This document shows, one piece after another, positions 19,354-28,228 of a stretch of DNA of 64,000 nucleotides. Source of the DNA: Brachybacterium ginsengisoli (GTDB lineage Bacteria; Actinomycetota; Actinomycetes; Actinomycetales; Dermabacteraceae); NCBI RefSeq assembly GCF_002407065.1, contig NZ_CP023564.1, forward strand, positions 2,604,001 to 2,668,000, read 5' to 3'. Within the stretch, counting starts at the first letter, position 1. Every line of letters begins with the position of its first letter. The notes beneath the pieces are model-generated. The model searched no databases. It was not told the DNA's origin and saw only the letters and a program-made list of their open reading frames with translations. Made by a program: the position numbers and the translations under genes.

Positions 19354-20106
19354 TCATCCGCCGCGGCGGGAGAGCAGGAGCTCGTTCCCGTCGATGCGGA
19401 TCTCGAGGTCGTCCAGGGAGGTGACCAGCGCGTCCGCGAGCGGAGCGAGGTCCCCTGCGGGCGTGGTGCTGGTCACCGCGACGGTGCGTGATCCGGCGGC
19501 CGCCCCCGCCCGCAGGCCGCCGAGGGAGTCCTCGACCACGACGGCGGCGGACGGCTCGACGCCGAGGCGCTCGGCGCCCAGGAGATAGGGCTCGGGATGC
19601 GGCTTGCCGTTGCTGACCTGGTCCGCCGTGACGAGCCCTGCGGGGACCGGGAGCCCGGTGCGGGCCCAACGCGCCTCGAAGAGCGGGGCCGTGCAGGAGG
19701 TGACGATCGTCCAGGTGGGCCGACCGAGCTGCTCGGCGGCGGCGTCCAGCTCGGCGAGCAGCCGCTCCGTGCCCGGGAGCACCACGATCCCGTCCACGTC
19801 CGAGATCTCGAGCTCCTCGATCCTCCGGTGAGCCGCCGTCAGCTCCTCCTCCCCCAGATCCGGGAGGACCTGCCCGAGGACCTGCCGGGCGGGCATGCCG
19901 TGCTGCTGCGCCCCGAACTCGAGGTCGGTGCCGAGCTCGGCGAAGAGCGTGTTCCAGGACCGCTCCACCGCGGGCCCGGAGTCGATGAGGGTGCCGTCCA
20001 TGTCCAGCAGCAGCACAGAGGCGCGCAGCGGCAGGGAGGGCACGGCGCCGCTGTCTCCGGCGCGGTCGTCAGCTCGGTCGGCGGCGGGGTCCGGAGGCAG
20101 CGTCAT
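19354..20106 (-). CDS. HAD-IA family sugar-phosphatase-like hydrolase
   Basis: 250 residues of the haloacid dehalogenase superfamily with a C1 cap, most like sugar/polyol phosphatases or beta-phosphoglucomutase relatives. Motif I is LLLDMDGTLIDSG (nucleophile Asp about residue 35 and acid/base Asp two later). Motif II is TIVTSC (T/S). Motif III has the Lys in SNGKPHPEPYL. Motif IV is VVVEDSLGGLRAG. The first 27 residues are acidic and variable. It lies 155 bp upstream of the AsnB-CofE gene. Its substrate cannot be told from sequence. Confidence 0.85.
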   Translation of the reverse strand: MTLPPDPAADRADDRAGDSGAVPSLPLRASVLLLDMDGTLIDSGPAVERSWNTLFAELGTDLEFGAQQHGMPARQVLGQVLPDLGEEELTAAHRRIEELEISDVDGIVVLPGTERLLAELDAAAEQLGRPTWTIVTSCTAPLFEARWARTGLPVPAGLVTADQVSNGKPHPEPYLLGAERLGVEPSAAVVVEDSLGGLRAGAAAGSRTVAVTSTTPAGDLAPLADALVTSLDDLEIRIDGNELLLSRRGG

Positions 20107-20164
20107 GGTTCTAGATTCTCATACCCCATCGCGGACAGTGCGGTGGCGTCGTCCCAGGTGATCG

Positions 20165-20170
20165 TAGAGT
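20165..20170 (+). promoter_or_regulatory. Candidate -10 (TAGAGT) for azlCD
   Basis: TAGAGT ends 10 bases before ATG 20181. Transcription would start about 4 bases upstream of the ATG, giving a nearly leaderless azlC mRNA. No Shine-Dalgarno sequence is seen. Confidence 0.4.
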
Positions 20171-20180
20171 GTCGAGCATC

Positions 20181-20966
20181 ATGAGCACTGCTTCACCCGG
20201 GCCTGCGGAGTCCCTGCCCGAGGATCACGGCGACGGGGCCCTCAGCCTCCGCAGCATCCGCCGCACGGGCCTCTCGATCGGGATCGCCACCGGGCTCTAC
20301 GGGATCTCGTTCGGAGCGCTGGCCACGGCCTCGGGTCTCGACGTCTGGCAGGCGATGGTGCTCTCGGCGGTGATGTTCACCGGCGGCAGCCAGTTCGCCT
20401 TCATCGGCGTGGTGGGCGCAGGAGGCTCCGCCCTCGGCGCGGCGCTGGCCTCCGTGCTGCTGGGGATCCGCAACACCCTGTACGGCCTGATCCTGGCCCC
20501 CTCGCTCCCCCGCGGCGGACTGCGCGGTCTCGCCCGGGTCCAGCTGACGATCGACGAGTCCGCCGCCCTCGCGGCCTCCGGCACCACCGTCGCGCAGAAG
20601 AGGGCGGGCTTCTGGGCGGCCGGGGTGTGGGTCTACGTGTTCTGGAACCTCTTCTCCCTGGTGGGGGCGCTGGTCGGGCAGCATGTCGCCGATCCTGCGG
20701 CGTGGGGGCTCGATGCGGCGGCGGCCGCCGCGTTCCTCGCGCTGCTGTGGCCACGGCTGCGGAGCAGGGACGCCGTGGCGATCGCGGTCGCGGCGGCCTT
20801 CGTGGCGCTCGTGAGCACCCCCGCTCTGCCACCGGGCCTGCCGGTGCTCGCCGCCGCCCTCGTCGCGGTGGCCGCCGGTCTGCTGGGTCCGGTCCCGGCG
20901 CCGCGGCACCGGCAGCGAGCGGCGGAGGCCGATCAGGTTCCGGACGACCGGGAGGAGCCCCGATGA
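20181..20966 (+). CDS. azlC: AzlC family branched-chain amino acid exporter, large subunit
   Basis: 261 residues, with about seven or eight membrane segments. AzlC pairs with AzlD to export branched-chain amino acids (BrnFE in Corynebacterium also exports methionine). Family features are GLYGISFGALATASGLDVWQAM and the MFTGGSQFAFIGVVGAGGS segment with the conserved GGSQFA core, then LGIRNTLYG. I chose ATG 20181; a GTG at 20169 in frame is less likely because it overlaps the candidate -10. Its stop overlaps the azlD start (ATGA). Substrate inferred from family. Confidence 0.9.
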   Translation: MSTASPGPAESLPEDHGDGALSLRSIRRTGLSIGIATGLYGISFGALATASGLDVWQAMVLSAVMFTGGSQFAFIGVVGAGGSALGAALASVLLGIRNTLYGLILAPSLPRGGLRGLARVQLTIDESAALAASGTTVAQKRAGFWAAGVWVYVFWNLFSLVGALVGQHVADPAAWGLDAAAAAAFLALLWPRLRSRDAVAIAVAAAFVALVSTPALPPGLPVLAAALVAVAAGLLGPVPAPRHRQRAAEADQVPDDREEPR

Positions 20967-21277
20967 GCCTGCTGTGGATCGCCGTGATCGGCGCGTCGGT
21001 GCTGTCCTTCGCCCAGAAGTGGATCGGCTATCAGGCACCGCCGGACGTGCTCGAGAGGCCGCGCATCTCCCGCATCACCACGCTGCTGCCGATCGCGCTC
21101 CTCGGCGCCCTCGTGGCCACCCAGACCGCGACCAGCGGCAGCGAGATCGTGCTCGACGCCCGCCTCGCCGCGCTGGCGGCGGCCGCCGTGCTGCTGTGGC
21201 TGCGGGCGCCGTTCCTGGTGGTCGTGATCGGTGCCGCGGTCGTCGCGGCGGGCCTGAGGGCGATGGGCTGGGCCTGA
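20963..21277 (+). CDS. azlD: AzlD family branched-chain amino acid exporter, small subunit
   Basis: 104 residues with three or four membrane helices: a start of MSLLWIAVIGASVLSFAQKW, the conserved RISRITTLLPIALLGALVA segment and a C-terminal hydrophobic helix (FLVVVIGAAVVAAGL). It is the small partner of AzlC, coupled by a 4-base ATGA overlap. It converges with the next minus-strand gene after only 4 bp, with no hairpin visible between them. Confidence 0.9.
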   Translation: MSLLWIAVIGASVLSFAQKWIGYQAPPDVLERPRISRITTLLPIALLGALVATQTATSGSEIVLDARLAALAAAAVLLWLRAPFLVVVIGAAVVAAGLRAMGWA

Positions 21278-21281
21278 GCGC

Positions 21282-21683
21282 TCAGCCCCGGCTCTCGGCG
21301 ATCGCCCGACGTGTCGCCATCCTCGCGCCCCTGCGGTCGCGCAGCGATTCATAGGCCAGGGCGAGGCGGAACCAGGCGCGCCAGTCGCTCTCCTCGCCCT
21401 CCTGGATCGCCGACCGTGCCGCCTCGAACTCGGCGCGGCGGTCCTCCCCGTCGGCCGTCGCGGGCGGCTCGTACTGCGCCGCGAGCCGCCCTGCGGCCAG
21501 GCCGAAGAGAACCTCCCGCCAGGTCACCCACACCGTGAGCAGCAGCAGGATCACGATGGCGAGGGCGAGGCCCAGGCCCAGCGCGCTGCCGGCGCGGAGG
21601 AAGCCCCAGGCGATCCAGCCCAGGCCCCAGGCGTAGGCGGCGCTGACCAGCACCAGCAGGACGACGAGGATCCTGTCCTTCAT
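21282..21683 (-). CDS. Small membrane protein of unknown function next to dapB
   Basis: 133 residues. There are two membrane helices at about residues 5-30 (VVLLVLVSAAYAWGLGWIAW) and 36-57, followed by a soluble C-terminal half of about 75 residues. That half has one helix pair resembling a lone TPR-like repeat (WRAWFRLALAYESLRDRRGA). I do not recognise a named family. It starts 11 bp after the dapB stop, on the same strand, so it is probably co-expressed with dapB. Confidence 0.75.
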   Translation of the reverse strand: MKDRILVVLLVLVSAAYAWGLGWIAWGFLRAGSALGLGLALAIVILLLLTVWVTWREVLFGLAAGRLAAQYEPPATADGEDRRAEFEAARSAIQEGEESDWRAWFRLALAYESLRDRRGARMATRRAIAESRG

Positions 21684-21694
21684 GGGCGGGCGCC

Positions 21695-22462
21695 TCAGCC
21701 GAGGTCCATGTAGCCGTCGAGGCCCACGGTGAGCCCGGGATGCGCGGCGACCTCGCGCACGCCCAGCAGCACGCCGGGCATGAAGCTGACGCGGTCGAAG
21801 GAGTCGTGGCGCAGCACGAACTGCTCCCCCACCCCTCCGAACTGGACCACCTCGTGGGCGACCAGTCCACGCTGGCGCACCGCGTGGACGTGGATGCCGT
21901 CGACCACGGCACCGCGAGCGCCGTCGGGGTCCTTCTCCGTCGCATCCGGGACGGGGCCGAGCCCGGCCTCCGCCCGGCCACGGGCGATCGCGGCCGCGGT
22001 GTGGCGCGCGGTGCCCGAGGGGGCGTCGAGCTTGTTCTCGTGGTGCATCTCGATGATCTCGGCGCTGTCGTAGTAGCGCGCGGCGATCTCCGCGAAGCGC
22101 ATGGCGAGCACGGCGCCGATCGCGAAGTTCGGCGCGATCAGCACGCCCACGCCCTCCGCGCCCTCGAGCTGGGTGCGCAGGGCGTCGAGGGACTCCTCGG
22201 TCCAGCCGGTGGTGCCGACCACGGCGTGGATGCCGTGCTCGACCAGCCAGCGGACGTTCTCGGCGGTGACCGACGGGATGGTCAGGTCGATCGCGACCTC
22301 CGCGCCGGCCTCGGCGACCGCGGCGATGTCGTCACCGCGGCCGATCCGCGCGACGAGCTCGAGATCGGCCGCGTCCTCGACGGCGGCGCAGGCGGCGGCG
22401 CCCATGCGGCCGGAGGCGCCGAGGACGGCGACCCGGGTGGGACGGGACGGGGACTGGATCAT
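21695..22462 (-). CDS. dapB: 4-hydroxy-tetrahydrodipicolinate reductase
   Basis: DapB reduces the DapA product with NAD(P)H, the second step to DAP. It has 255 residues. The N-terminal Rossmann motif VAVLGASGRMGAAA is near residue 11. The active-site segment EIIEMHHENKLDAPSGTA (about residue 140) carries the paired histidines, catalytic Lys and substrate-binding DAPSGT. Length and motifs are normal. The M16 protease gene lies upstream at 68 bp. Confidence 0.97.
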   Translation of the reverse strand: MIQSPSRPTRVAVLGASGRMGAAACAAVEDAADLELVARIGRGDDIAAVAEAGAEVAIDLTIPSVTAENVRWLVEHGIHAVVGTTGWTEESLDALRTQLEGAEGVGVLIAPNFAIGAVLAMRFAEIAARYYDSAEIIEMHHENKLDAPSGTARHTAAAIARGRAEAGLGPVPDATEKDPDGARGAVVDGIHVHAVRQRGLVAHEVVQFGGVGEQFVLRHDSFDRVSFMPGVLLGVREVAAHPGLTVGLDGYMDLG

Positions 22463-22530
22463 GGGATTCTCCTCGAGGAACGCAGGGGTGGGAGGGACAG
22501 GGGGCGCATGGGGTGGGCGCGGGCCTCCGC

Positions 22531-23874
22531 TCAGCTCTCCGGACCGATCTCGACCCGGGTGCTGAACGAACGCGAGAATCGGGCCGCGAGCGTGGCGACA
22601 TCGTCGACCCCGACCGCGCCGATCTGCGCGAGGGTCTCGTCGACGCTCGTGTACCGGCCATGGACCAGCTCGATCGTGCCGAGCCTGCCCATCCGGGAGC
22701 TGGTGTCCTCGAGACCGAGGGCGAAGGATCCGGTGATCTGGCCCTTGGCCCGCTCGAGCTCGAGCGCCGAGATGCCCTGCTCCCCCATACGCGTCAGCTC
22801 CTGCGCGAGCAGCTCGACCACCTGACCGGTACGGCCGGGGCGGCAGGCGGCGTACATGCCGAACAGGCCCGCATCACGGTAGGCGGCGCTGAAGGAGTAG
22901 ACCGAGTAGGCCAGGCCCCGCTGCTCGCGGATGTTCTGGAACAGGCGGGAGGACATCCCGCCGCCGAGGATCGACATCAGCACCGAGAGGCTGTGGCGGT
23001 CCTCGCTGACAACGGTGAGCCCGGGGCCGCCGAGGTAGATGTGGTTCTGCTCGGTGGGGCGGATCAGACGATGCGGGGTGATCGCGGCGACCTCGGAAGG
23101 ATCCATCACGAGCCCGGCATCGTCGGCGCGATGCACGGCCGGGGTGGGCCGACGGCGCGGCAGAGCCCCCTCGGCCAGCTCCCACCCTCCACGGCGGAGA
23201 CCCTGTTCAAGAAGCCCGGCGAGCTGTTCATGGTCGACGTCGCCCACCGCGGTGACCACCAGGTTCTCGGGCCGGTAGTGCTCGGTGAAGTGAGCTCGCA
23301 CGTTCTCGATGCTCAGCGCGCTCACGGACGCCGCGGTGCCGCCGACCGGCCGGCCGATCGCGGTGGCCGGGCCGAGCACATCGGCGAGGAAGGTCTCGTA
23401 CCCGATGTCCCCCGGATCGTCCTCGGCCATCGCGAGCTCCTCGAGGATGACCTCGCGCTCGGTGACGAGCGCCTCCTGCTCGAGCAGGGAGGCGGTGATC
23501 ATGTCGGTGAGGACGTCCACGGCCATCGGGATGTCCGCCGACCGGACCCGGCCGTAGTAGAGCGTGTGCTCCTTCGCGGTGACGGCGTTGGAGTCACCGC
23601 CCACCTCGTCGAAGGCGGTCGCGATGTCCATCGCACTGCGCCGACGGGTGCCCTTGAACAGGAGATGCTCGAGCACATGGGTGGAGCCAGCATGAGCCGG
23701 GGTCTCGTCCCGCGAGCCGACCGGCAGCCACAGGCCGATGCTCGCGCTGCGCACGCTCCGGTCGGTCTGGGTCAGCAGGCGCACGCCGCCGGGCAGGATG
23801 CTGCGGCGCACCCCGGCGGCAGGTTCGAGCAGCACATCGGAGCGGGGATCATCGTAGGCGAGGTCGAGAGGCAT
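22531..23874 (-). CDS. M16 family zinc metallopeptidase (PepR-type)
   Basis: 447 residues of the insulinase/mitochondrial processing peptidase family. The inverted zinc motif HVLEHLLFKGT (HxxEH, about residues 65-69) is intact. The third ligand Glu lies about 76 residues on, in the EREVILEELAMAEDDPGD region. The C-terminal inactive lobe has RGLAYSVYSFSAAYRDAGLF. Homologues follow pnp in most actinobacteria; in processing of signal or misfolded peptides their exact substrates are unknown. It is separated from pnp by 450 bp of repeat-rich DNA, which suggests its own promoter. Confidence 0.93.
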   Translation of the reverse strand: MPLDLAYDDPRSDVLLEPAAGVRRSILPGGVRLLTQTDRSVRSASIGLWLPVGSRDETPAHAGSTHVLEHLLFKGTRRRSAMDIATAFDEVGGDSNAVTAKEHTLYYGRVRSADIPMAVDVLTDMITASLLEQEALVTEREVILEELAMAEDDPGDIGYETFLADVLGPATAIGRPVGGTAASVSALSIENVRAHFTEHYRPENLVVTAVGDVDHEQLAGLLEQGLRRGGWELAEGALPRRRPTPAVHRADDAGLVMDPSEVAAITPHRLIRPTEQNHIYLGGPGLTVVSEDRHSLSVLMSILGGGMSSRLFQNIREQRGLAYSVYSFSAAYRDAGLFGMYAACRPGRTGQVVELLAQELTRMGEQGISALELERAKGQITGSFALGLEDTSSRMGRLGTIELVHGRYTSVDETLAQIGAVGVDDVATLAARFSRSFSTRVEIGPES

Positions 23875-24078
23875 CGATCGATTGTTCCATGGTCCCGGCG
23901 CCCGGCGGACAGGGTGATCTCAGGAAGCCTGTGGAGCTGGGCCGGGTCCAGCCCGCACACTGCCCACGTCACGTCCGGGCCCTCTTCCCCTCCCCGTGTC
24001 GTGGGCAGGCGCGCCGTCTCCTCGTCATGGGCGGGCGCGCGCGCGTCCCTCCCCACGTCATGGACGGGCCCATACCGA

Positions 24079-24106
24079 CGCGAGGTGGCATATATGCCAC
24101 CTCGCG
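24079..24106. repeat. 28-bp perfect palindrome
   Basis: CGCGAGGTGGCATATATGCC at its left continues to 24106 so that the whole 28 bases equal their own reverse complement, with an AT-rich centre (CATATATG) inside a GC-rich flank. There is no spacer, so a dimeric protein site is more likely than a hairpin terminator. It lies about 205 bp upstream of the M16 protease start. Confidence 0.8.
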
Positions 24107-24130
24107 CTGCTATACGCCATCCCGCGTCAT

Positions 24131-24247
24131 CCGACCGCGGCACCTGGCCACCGGGACCGGCCGCGGCGCCCGGCCACCGGGACCGGCCGCGGCGCCCGGC
24201 CGCTGGGACCGACCGCTGGGACCGACCGCGGCGCCCGCCCACCGGGA
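24131..24247. repeat. Tandem repeat, 26-bp unit
   Basis: Units at 24131-24156, 24157-24182, 24183-24208 and 24222-24247, with a 13-base half unit at 24209-24221. The unit reads roughly CCGRCCGCGGCGCCCGGCC followed by RCYGGGA. Copies differ at a few positions. 26 is not a multiple of three and the region is intergenic. Confidence 0.85.
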
Positions 24248-24260
24248 CCGGGGATGCAGG

Positions 24261-24292
24261 AAGGGGAGGCACCCTGGTGGGTGCCTCCCCTT
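24261..24292 (-). terminator. pnp terminator hairpin
   Basis: AAGGGGAGGCACCC (24261-24274) pairs perfectly with 24279-24292 around the loop TGGT. It begins about 33 bases after the pnp stop. The transcript ends of the stem are A/U pairs, but there is no long U-tract. Confidence 0.85.
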
Positions 24293-24324
24293 CCGCTGCC
24301 GTCAGCCGAGGGCCGGCGGATGGA

Positions 24325-26583
24325 TCACTCCGCGGAGTTCTCCTCGGCCGGAGCGGCGTCGTCGGACTCCGCCTCGTCCTCGATCACCGCGAGGGAGATC
24401 TTGCCGCGGGCGTCGATCTCGCGGATCTCCACCTCGATCTTCTGACCGACCTTGGCGACGTCCTCGACGTTGTCGACCCGCTTGCCGTCGTTCAGCTTGC
24501 GCAGCTGGGTGACGTGCAGCAGGCCGTCCTTGCCCGGGGTCAGCGAGACGAAGGCACCGAAGTCGACCACACGCACGACGGTGCCGAGGTAGCGCTCGCC
24601 GATCTCGGGGACCATCGGGTTGGCGATGGCGTTGACCGCGGAGCGCGCGGCCTCGGCCGAGGGGCCGTCCGTGGCGCCGATGTACACGGTGCCGTCGTCC
24701 TCGATGGTGATGTCCGCACCGGTGTCGTCCTGGATCTTGTTGATCATCTGGCCCTTCGGGCCGATGACCGCACCGATCTTGTCGACCGGGACGGTGACCG
24801 CGAGGACGCGCGGGGCGTGCGGGCTCATCTCGTCGGGGGTGTCGATCGCCTCGGCGAGCACGCCGAGGATCGCCAGGCGGGCCTCGTGGGCCTGCGACAG
24901 CGCACCGGTGAGCACGGCGGCCGGGAGGCCGTCGAGCTTGGTGTCGAGCTGGATGGCGGTGACGAACTCGCTGGTGCCGGCGACCTTGAAGTCCATGTCG
25001 CCGAAGGCGTCCTCCGCACCGAGGATGTCGGTGAGGGCCGCGTAGCGGGTCTCGCCGTCGACGGTGTCGGAGATCAGGCCCATGGCGATGCCGGCGACCG
25101 GGGCGCGCAGCGGCACACCGGCGTTCAGCAGCGACAGGGTCGAGGCGCAGACGGAGCCCATCGAGGTGGAGCCGTTGGAGCCGAGGGCCTCGGAGACCTG
25201 ACGGATCGCGTAGGGGAACTCCTCGCGGGTGGGCAGCACCGGCACGATGGCGCGCTCGGCGAGCATGCCGTGGCCGATCTCGCGACGCTTCGGGGAGCCG
25301 ACGCGGCCGGTCTCACCGGTGGAGTACGGCGGGAAGTTGTAGTGGTGCACGTAGCGCTTGCGCGTGACCGGACCGAGCGAGTCGATCTGCTGCTCCATCT
25401 TGAGCATGTTCAGCGTGGAGACACCCATGATCTGGGTCTCGCCGCGCTGGAACAGTGCGGAGCCGTGCACGCGCGGGAGCACCTCGACCTCGGCGGAGAG
25501 CGCGCGGATGTCCCGCAGGCCGCGGCCGTCGATGCGGACGCCGTCGGTGAGGACCTTCTTGCGCACGACCTGCTTGGTCAGCGAACGGAATGCACCGGAG
25601 ACCTCCTTGTCGCGCCCCTCGAGCTGCGCACCCTCGGCGGACAGCTCGGCGACGACCTCGGAGAGGAGCTCCTCGGTGCGCTCCTCGCGCTCGGTCTTGG
25701 CGGCGATCGACATGACCTCGGCCAGGCGATCGGCCGCGGCGGCCTCGACGATGCCGTAGGCGTCCTCCTGGTAGTCCAGGAACAGCGGGAACTCGCGCAC
25801 CGGCTTGGCGGCCTTGGACGCCAGCTCCTGCTGGGCGACGCAGAGGCTGCGGATGAAGACCTTGGCGGCCTCGAGGCCCTCGGCCACGACGGCCTCGGTC
25901 GGGGCGATCGCGCCCTGCTCCTTGATGAGGGTCCAGGCGTTGTCGGTGGCCTCGGCCTCGACCATCATGATCGCGACGTCGTCCTCGACGATGCGGCCGG
26001 CGACGACCATCGAGAAGACGGCCTCGTCCAGCTGCGAGAAGGTCGGGAAGGCGACCCACTGGCCGCCGCCCTGGGCGTCGGGCATGAGCGCGATGCGCAC
26101 GCCGCCGATCGGGCCCGAGAAGGGCAGACCGGAGATCTGGGTGGAGGCGGAGGCGCCGTTGATGCCGACGACGTCGTAGGCGTCCTCGGGGTTGTTCGCC
26201 ATGATGGTGAGCACGACCTGGACCTCGTTGCGCAGGCCCTTGACGAAGGCGGGGCGCAGCGGGCGGTCGGTCAGGCGGGCGGCGAGGATCGCGTCGGTGC
26301 CGGGGCGTCCCTCACGACGGAAGAACGAGCCGGGGATGCGACCCGCGGCGTACATGCGCTCCTCGACGTCGATCGTCAGCGGGAAGAAGTCGAAGTGCTC
26401 CTTCGGCTTGTTCGAGACGGCGGTCGCCGAGAACACCATGGTGTCGTCGTCGAGGTAGACGGCGACGGCGCCGGCGGCCTGCTGGGCCAGCCGACCGGTC
26501 TCGAAGCGGACCTCGCGACGGCCGTAGGAGCCGTTGTCGATGACTGCGGTGGTGGCGGTGATGTCGGGGCCTTCCATGGCCAT
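24325..26583 (-). CDS. pnp: Polyribonucleotide nucleotidyltransferase (PNPase)
   Basis: 752 residues. PNPase degrades RNA 3'-5' by phosphorolysis and can add tails. Two RNase PH domains flank a helical domain ([14 protein letters not shown] in the first, GQGETQ-type segment [15 protein letters not shown] in the second). A KH domain ([17 protein letters not shown]) and an S1 domain ([18 protein letters not shown]) follow, then an acidic tail. The start is ATG 26583 with AAGGAGAG upstream; ATG 26577 is two codons later. rpsO is directly upstream, the common rpsO-pnp pair. Confidence 0.98.
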   Translation of the reverse strand: MAMEGPDITATTAVIDNGSYGRREVRFETGRLAQQAAGAVAVYLDDDTMVFSATAVSNKPKEHFDFFPLTIDVEERMYAAGRIPGSFFRREGRPGTDAILAARLTDRPLRPAFVKGLRNEVQVVLTIMANNPEDAYDVVGINGASASTQISGLPFSGPIGGVRIALMPDAQGGGQWVAFPTFSQLDEAVFSMVVAGRIVEDDVAIMMVEAEATDNAWTLIKEQGAIAPTEAVVAEGLEAAKVFIRSLCVAQQELASKAAKPVREFPLFLDYQEDAYGIVEAAAADRLAEVMSIAAKTEREERTEELLSEVVAELSAEGAQLEGRDKEVSGAFRSLTKQVVRKKVLTDGVRIDGRGLRDIRALSAEVEVLPRVHGSALFQRGETQIMGVSTLNMLKMEQQIDSLGPVTRKRYVHHYNFPPYSTGETGRVGSPKRREIGHGMLAERAIVPVLPTREEFPYAIRQVSEALGSNGSTSMGSVCASTLSLLNAGVPLRAPVAGIAMGLISDTVDGETRYAALTDILGAEDAFGDMDFKVAGTSEFVTAIQLDTKLDGLPAAVLTGALSQAHEARLAILGVLAEAIDTPDEMSPHAPRVLAVTVPVDKIGAVIGPKGQMINKIQDDTGADITIEDDGTVYIGATDGPSAEAARSAVNAIANPMVPEIGERYLGTVVRVVDFGAFVSLTPGKDGLLHVTQLRKLNDGKRVDNVEDVAKVGQKIEVEIREIDARGKISLAVIEDEAESDDAAPAEENSAE

Positions 26584-26752
26584 GTGACTCTCCTTGGATG
26601 AAGGGGTGCCCTGCCGGTGCGGCCTTCGTCAGTCACCCGCGGCGGCCGGACCCCGATGTCAGGGTCCTGCTCCGAAGGTCACTGCCGAGGACCGAACCTG
26701 GTCGGGGCGGTGGACGGGCGACCCGCCGTCCGAGGACGACGGGCACACGAAA

Positions 26753-26782
26753 CCGCCGCCCGCCCTCAGGGGCGAGCGGCGG
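26753..26782 (-). terminator. Hairpin after rpsO
   Basis: CCGCCGCCCGCCC (26753-26765) pairs with GGGCGAGCGGCGG (26770-26782) with one mismatch and a 4-base loop. It follows the rpsO stop by about 7 bases. It may be a terminator or partial attenuator between rpsO and pnp. Confidence 0.65.
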
Positions 26783-26788
26783 CGATCG

Positions 26789-27058
26789 TCAGCGGCGGAT
26801 GCCGAGACGCTTGATCAGCGAACGGTAACGCTCGATGTCGACGCCCTGCAGGTACTGCAGGAGGCGCTTGCGCTGACCGACCAGCAGCATCAGACCACGA
26901 CGCGTGTGGTGGTCGTGCTTGTGGGTCTTGAGGTGCTCGGTCAGGTAGGTGATGCGATGGGTGAGGAGCGCGACCTGGACCTCGGGCGAGCCGGTGTCGC
27001 CCTCGGTGGTCCCGTACTCCTTGATGATCTGCTGCTTCGTAGCGGTGTCGAAGGCCAT
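26789..27058 (-). CDS. rpsO: 30S ribosomal protein S15
   Basis: 89 residues, the standard length. S15 binds the central domain of 16S rRNA early in assembly. The sequence is typical: [40 protein letters not shown] and the [18 protein letters not shown] helix. ATG 27058 (MAFDTATKQ) is preceded by an AGGAG element. It lies between ribF and pnp, all minus. Confidence 0.98.
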   Translation of the reverse strand: MAFDTATKQQIIKEYGTTEGDTGSPEVQVALLTHRITYLTEHLKTHKHDHHTRRGLMLLVGQRKRLLQYLQGVDIERYRSLIKRLGIRR

Positions 27059-27202
27059 GGCTCTCCTGGGTCGTTGCGCGGCGCTCCGGACCTGATGCCC
27101 GGGCTCTGGGTCGAACGGCCCCGGCACGCGCGTGCCTGGAGGCAGGTGCGATGACGAGGAGGATCCGCTCTCCGCGGCCGATGTGACGGCGCTGGCAGGA
27201 TA

Positions 27203-28228
27203 TCAGTCGGCGGTGCCGGGCCGGGACTGCTCCGTCGCGAGAGTGCGGCGGGTCACCTCGACGTCCCGGTCCATCTGCTCGACGAGGGATTCGACCGAGT
27301 CGAACTTGAGCGTGGGCCGCTGGTAGTCGACGAATTCGAGCCGCACGAGATCGCCGTAGAGGTCCAGCTCGTGATCGTCGTGCACGTAGGCCTCGACGGT
27401 GCGGCGGGGGCCGCTGTCGGGGTCCTCGCCCTCGAAGGTCGGGTTGGTCCCGATGGAGATGGTCGCAGGGGCCCCTGCCAGCGGCTCGACCCCGAGGTGC
27501 GCGGGATCCTGCTCGGTGACGGTGAGGTATCCGGCGTACACGCCGTCGGCGGGGATGAGGCCGGCCGGGGCCGGGCCGAGGTTCGCGGTCGGGAAGCCCA
27601 GCTCGCGACCGCGACGGAAGCCGTGGTGGACCACATCGGTCACGGTGTGCAGGCGGCCCAGCGCACTGTTCGCGGCGGCCACGTCCCCCTGGAGCAGGTC
27701 GTGGCGGATCCCGGAGGAGGAGATGCGGCCCGAACCCGCGCCCTCCGGTCCCATCTCGTCGACAGTGACGACCTCGAAGCCGTATTTCACGCCGAGCTCG
27801 CGCATGGTCTCGATGGTGCCCGCGTTCGCGCGACCGAAGAGCGCGTCCTCCCCGAGGACCACGCACTTCGCCCCGAGACCCTCGACCAGGAAGATCCGCA
27901 CGAACTCCTCGGGCGAATGCTGCGCGAAGTCCAGCGTGAACTCGAGATCCAGGACGCCGTGCATCCCGGCCAGGAGCAGCAGGCGGTCGCGGTCCTCATG
28001 ACCGGTGAGCAGCGGGGTGCGCGAGGGGTCTCCCATCACGTGCCGCGGATGCGGCCAGAAGGTGATCGCCACAGGTGCCAGCGACCGCGCCTCGGCATGG
28101 TGACGCAGCTGGTCCAGCACGAAGCGGTGCCCGCGGTGGACGCCGTCGTAGTTGCCGATCGAGACCGCGGTGGGTCCGAGCTCAGCGGGCACCTCCTCGA
28201 CGGAGTGCCAGATGGGGACGCGGGTCAC
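27203..28228 (-). CDS. ribF: Bifunctional riboflavin kinase / FAD synthetase
   Basis: RibF phosphorylates riboflavin to FMN and adenylylates FMN to FAD. It has 341 residues. The N-terminal nucleotidyltransferase domain has SIGNYDGVHRGHRFVLDQL (near residue 22) and the conserved RDRLLLLAG and VVGEDALFG-like LGEDALFGRANAG. The C-terminal flavokinase domain has GFPTANLGPAPAGLIPADGVYAG. The start is GTG 28228 (VTRVPIWHSVEE). A four-codon reading frame ATGACTGCGTCGTGA overlaps this start and has the better-placed Shine-Dalgarno. Confidence 0.95.
   Translation of the reverse strand: MTRVPIWHSVEEVPAELGPTAVSIGNYDGVHRGHRFVLDQLRHHAEARSLAPVAITFWPHPRHVMGDPSRTPLLTGHEDRDRLLLLAGMHGVLDLEFTLDFAQHSPEEFVRIFLVEGLGAKCVVLGEDALFGRANAGTIETMRELGVKYGFEVVTVDEMGPEGAGSGRISSSGIRHDLLQGDVAAANSALGRLHTVTDVVHHGFRRGRELGFPTANLGPAPAGLIPADGVYAGYLTVTEQDPAHLGVEPLAGAPATISIGTNPTFEGEDPDSGPRRTVEAYVHDDHELDLYGDLVRLEFVDYQRPTLKFDSVESLVEQMDRDVEVTRRTLATEQSRPGTAD

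Larger units (their letters stand above)
23875..24324. other. 450-bp non-coding region between pnp and the M16 protease gene
   Basis: It holds, from the pnp side: the pnp terminator (24261-24292), a 26-bp tandem repeat array (24131-24247), a 28-bp perfect palindrome (24079-24106), and three imperfect copies of a GTC(A/G)TGG(G/A)C(A/G)GGC element at about 23998-24070. Open frames through it are repetitive Arg/Pro/Gly text and are not credible proteins. The M16 protease promoter should lie in its lower part but I could not place it. Confidence 0.7.

Noticed and set aside
23889..24512. Plus-strand frames through the pnp/M16 protease gap
   Set aside because: They are translations of the 26-bp tandem repeat and other low-complexity DNA.
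22513..26601. Very long plus-strand open frame across pnp and the M16 protease gene
   Set aside because: It is the reverse-strand shadow of two firmly identified genes and has no family motif.
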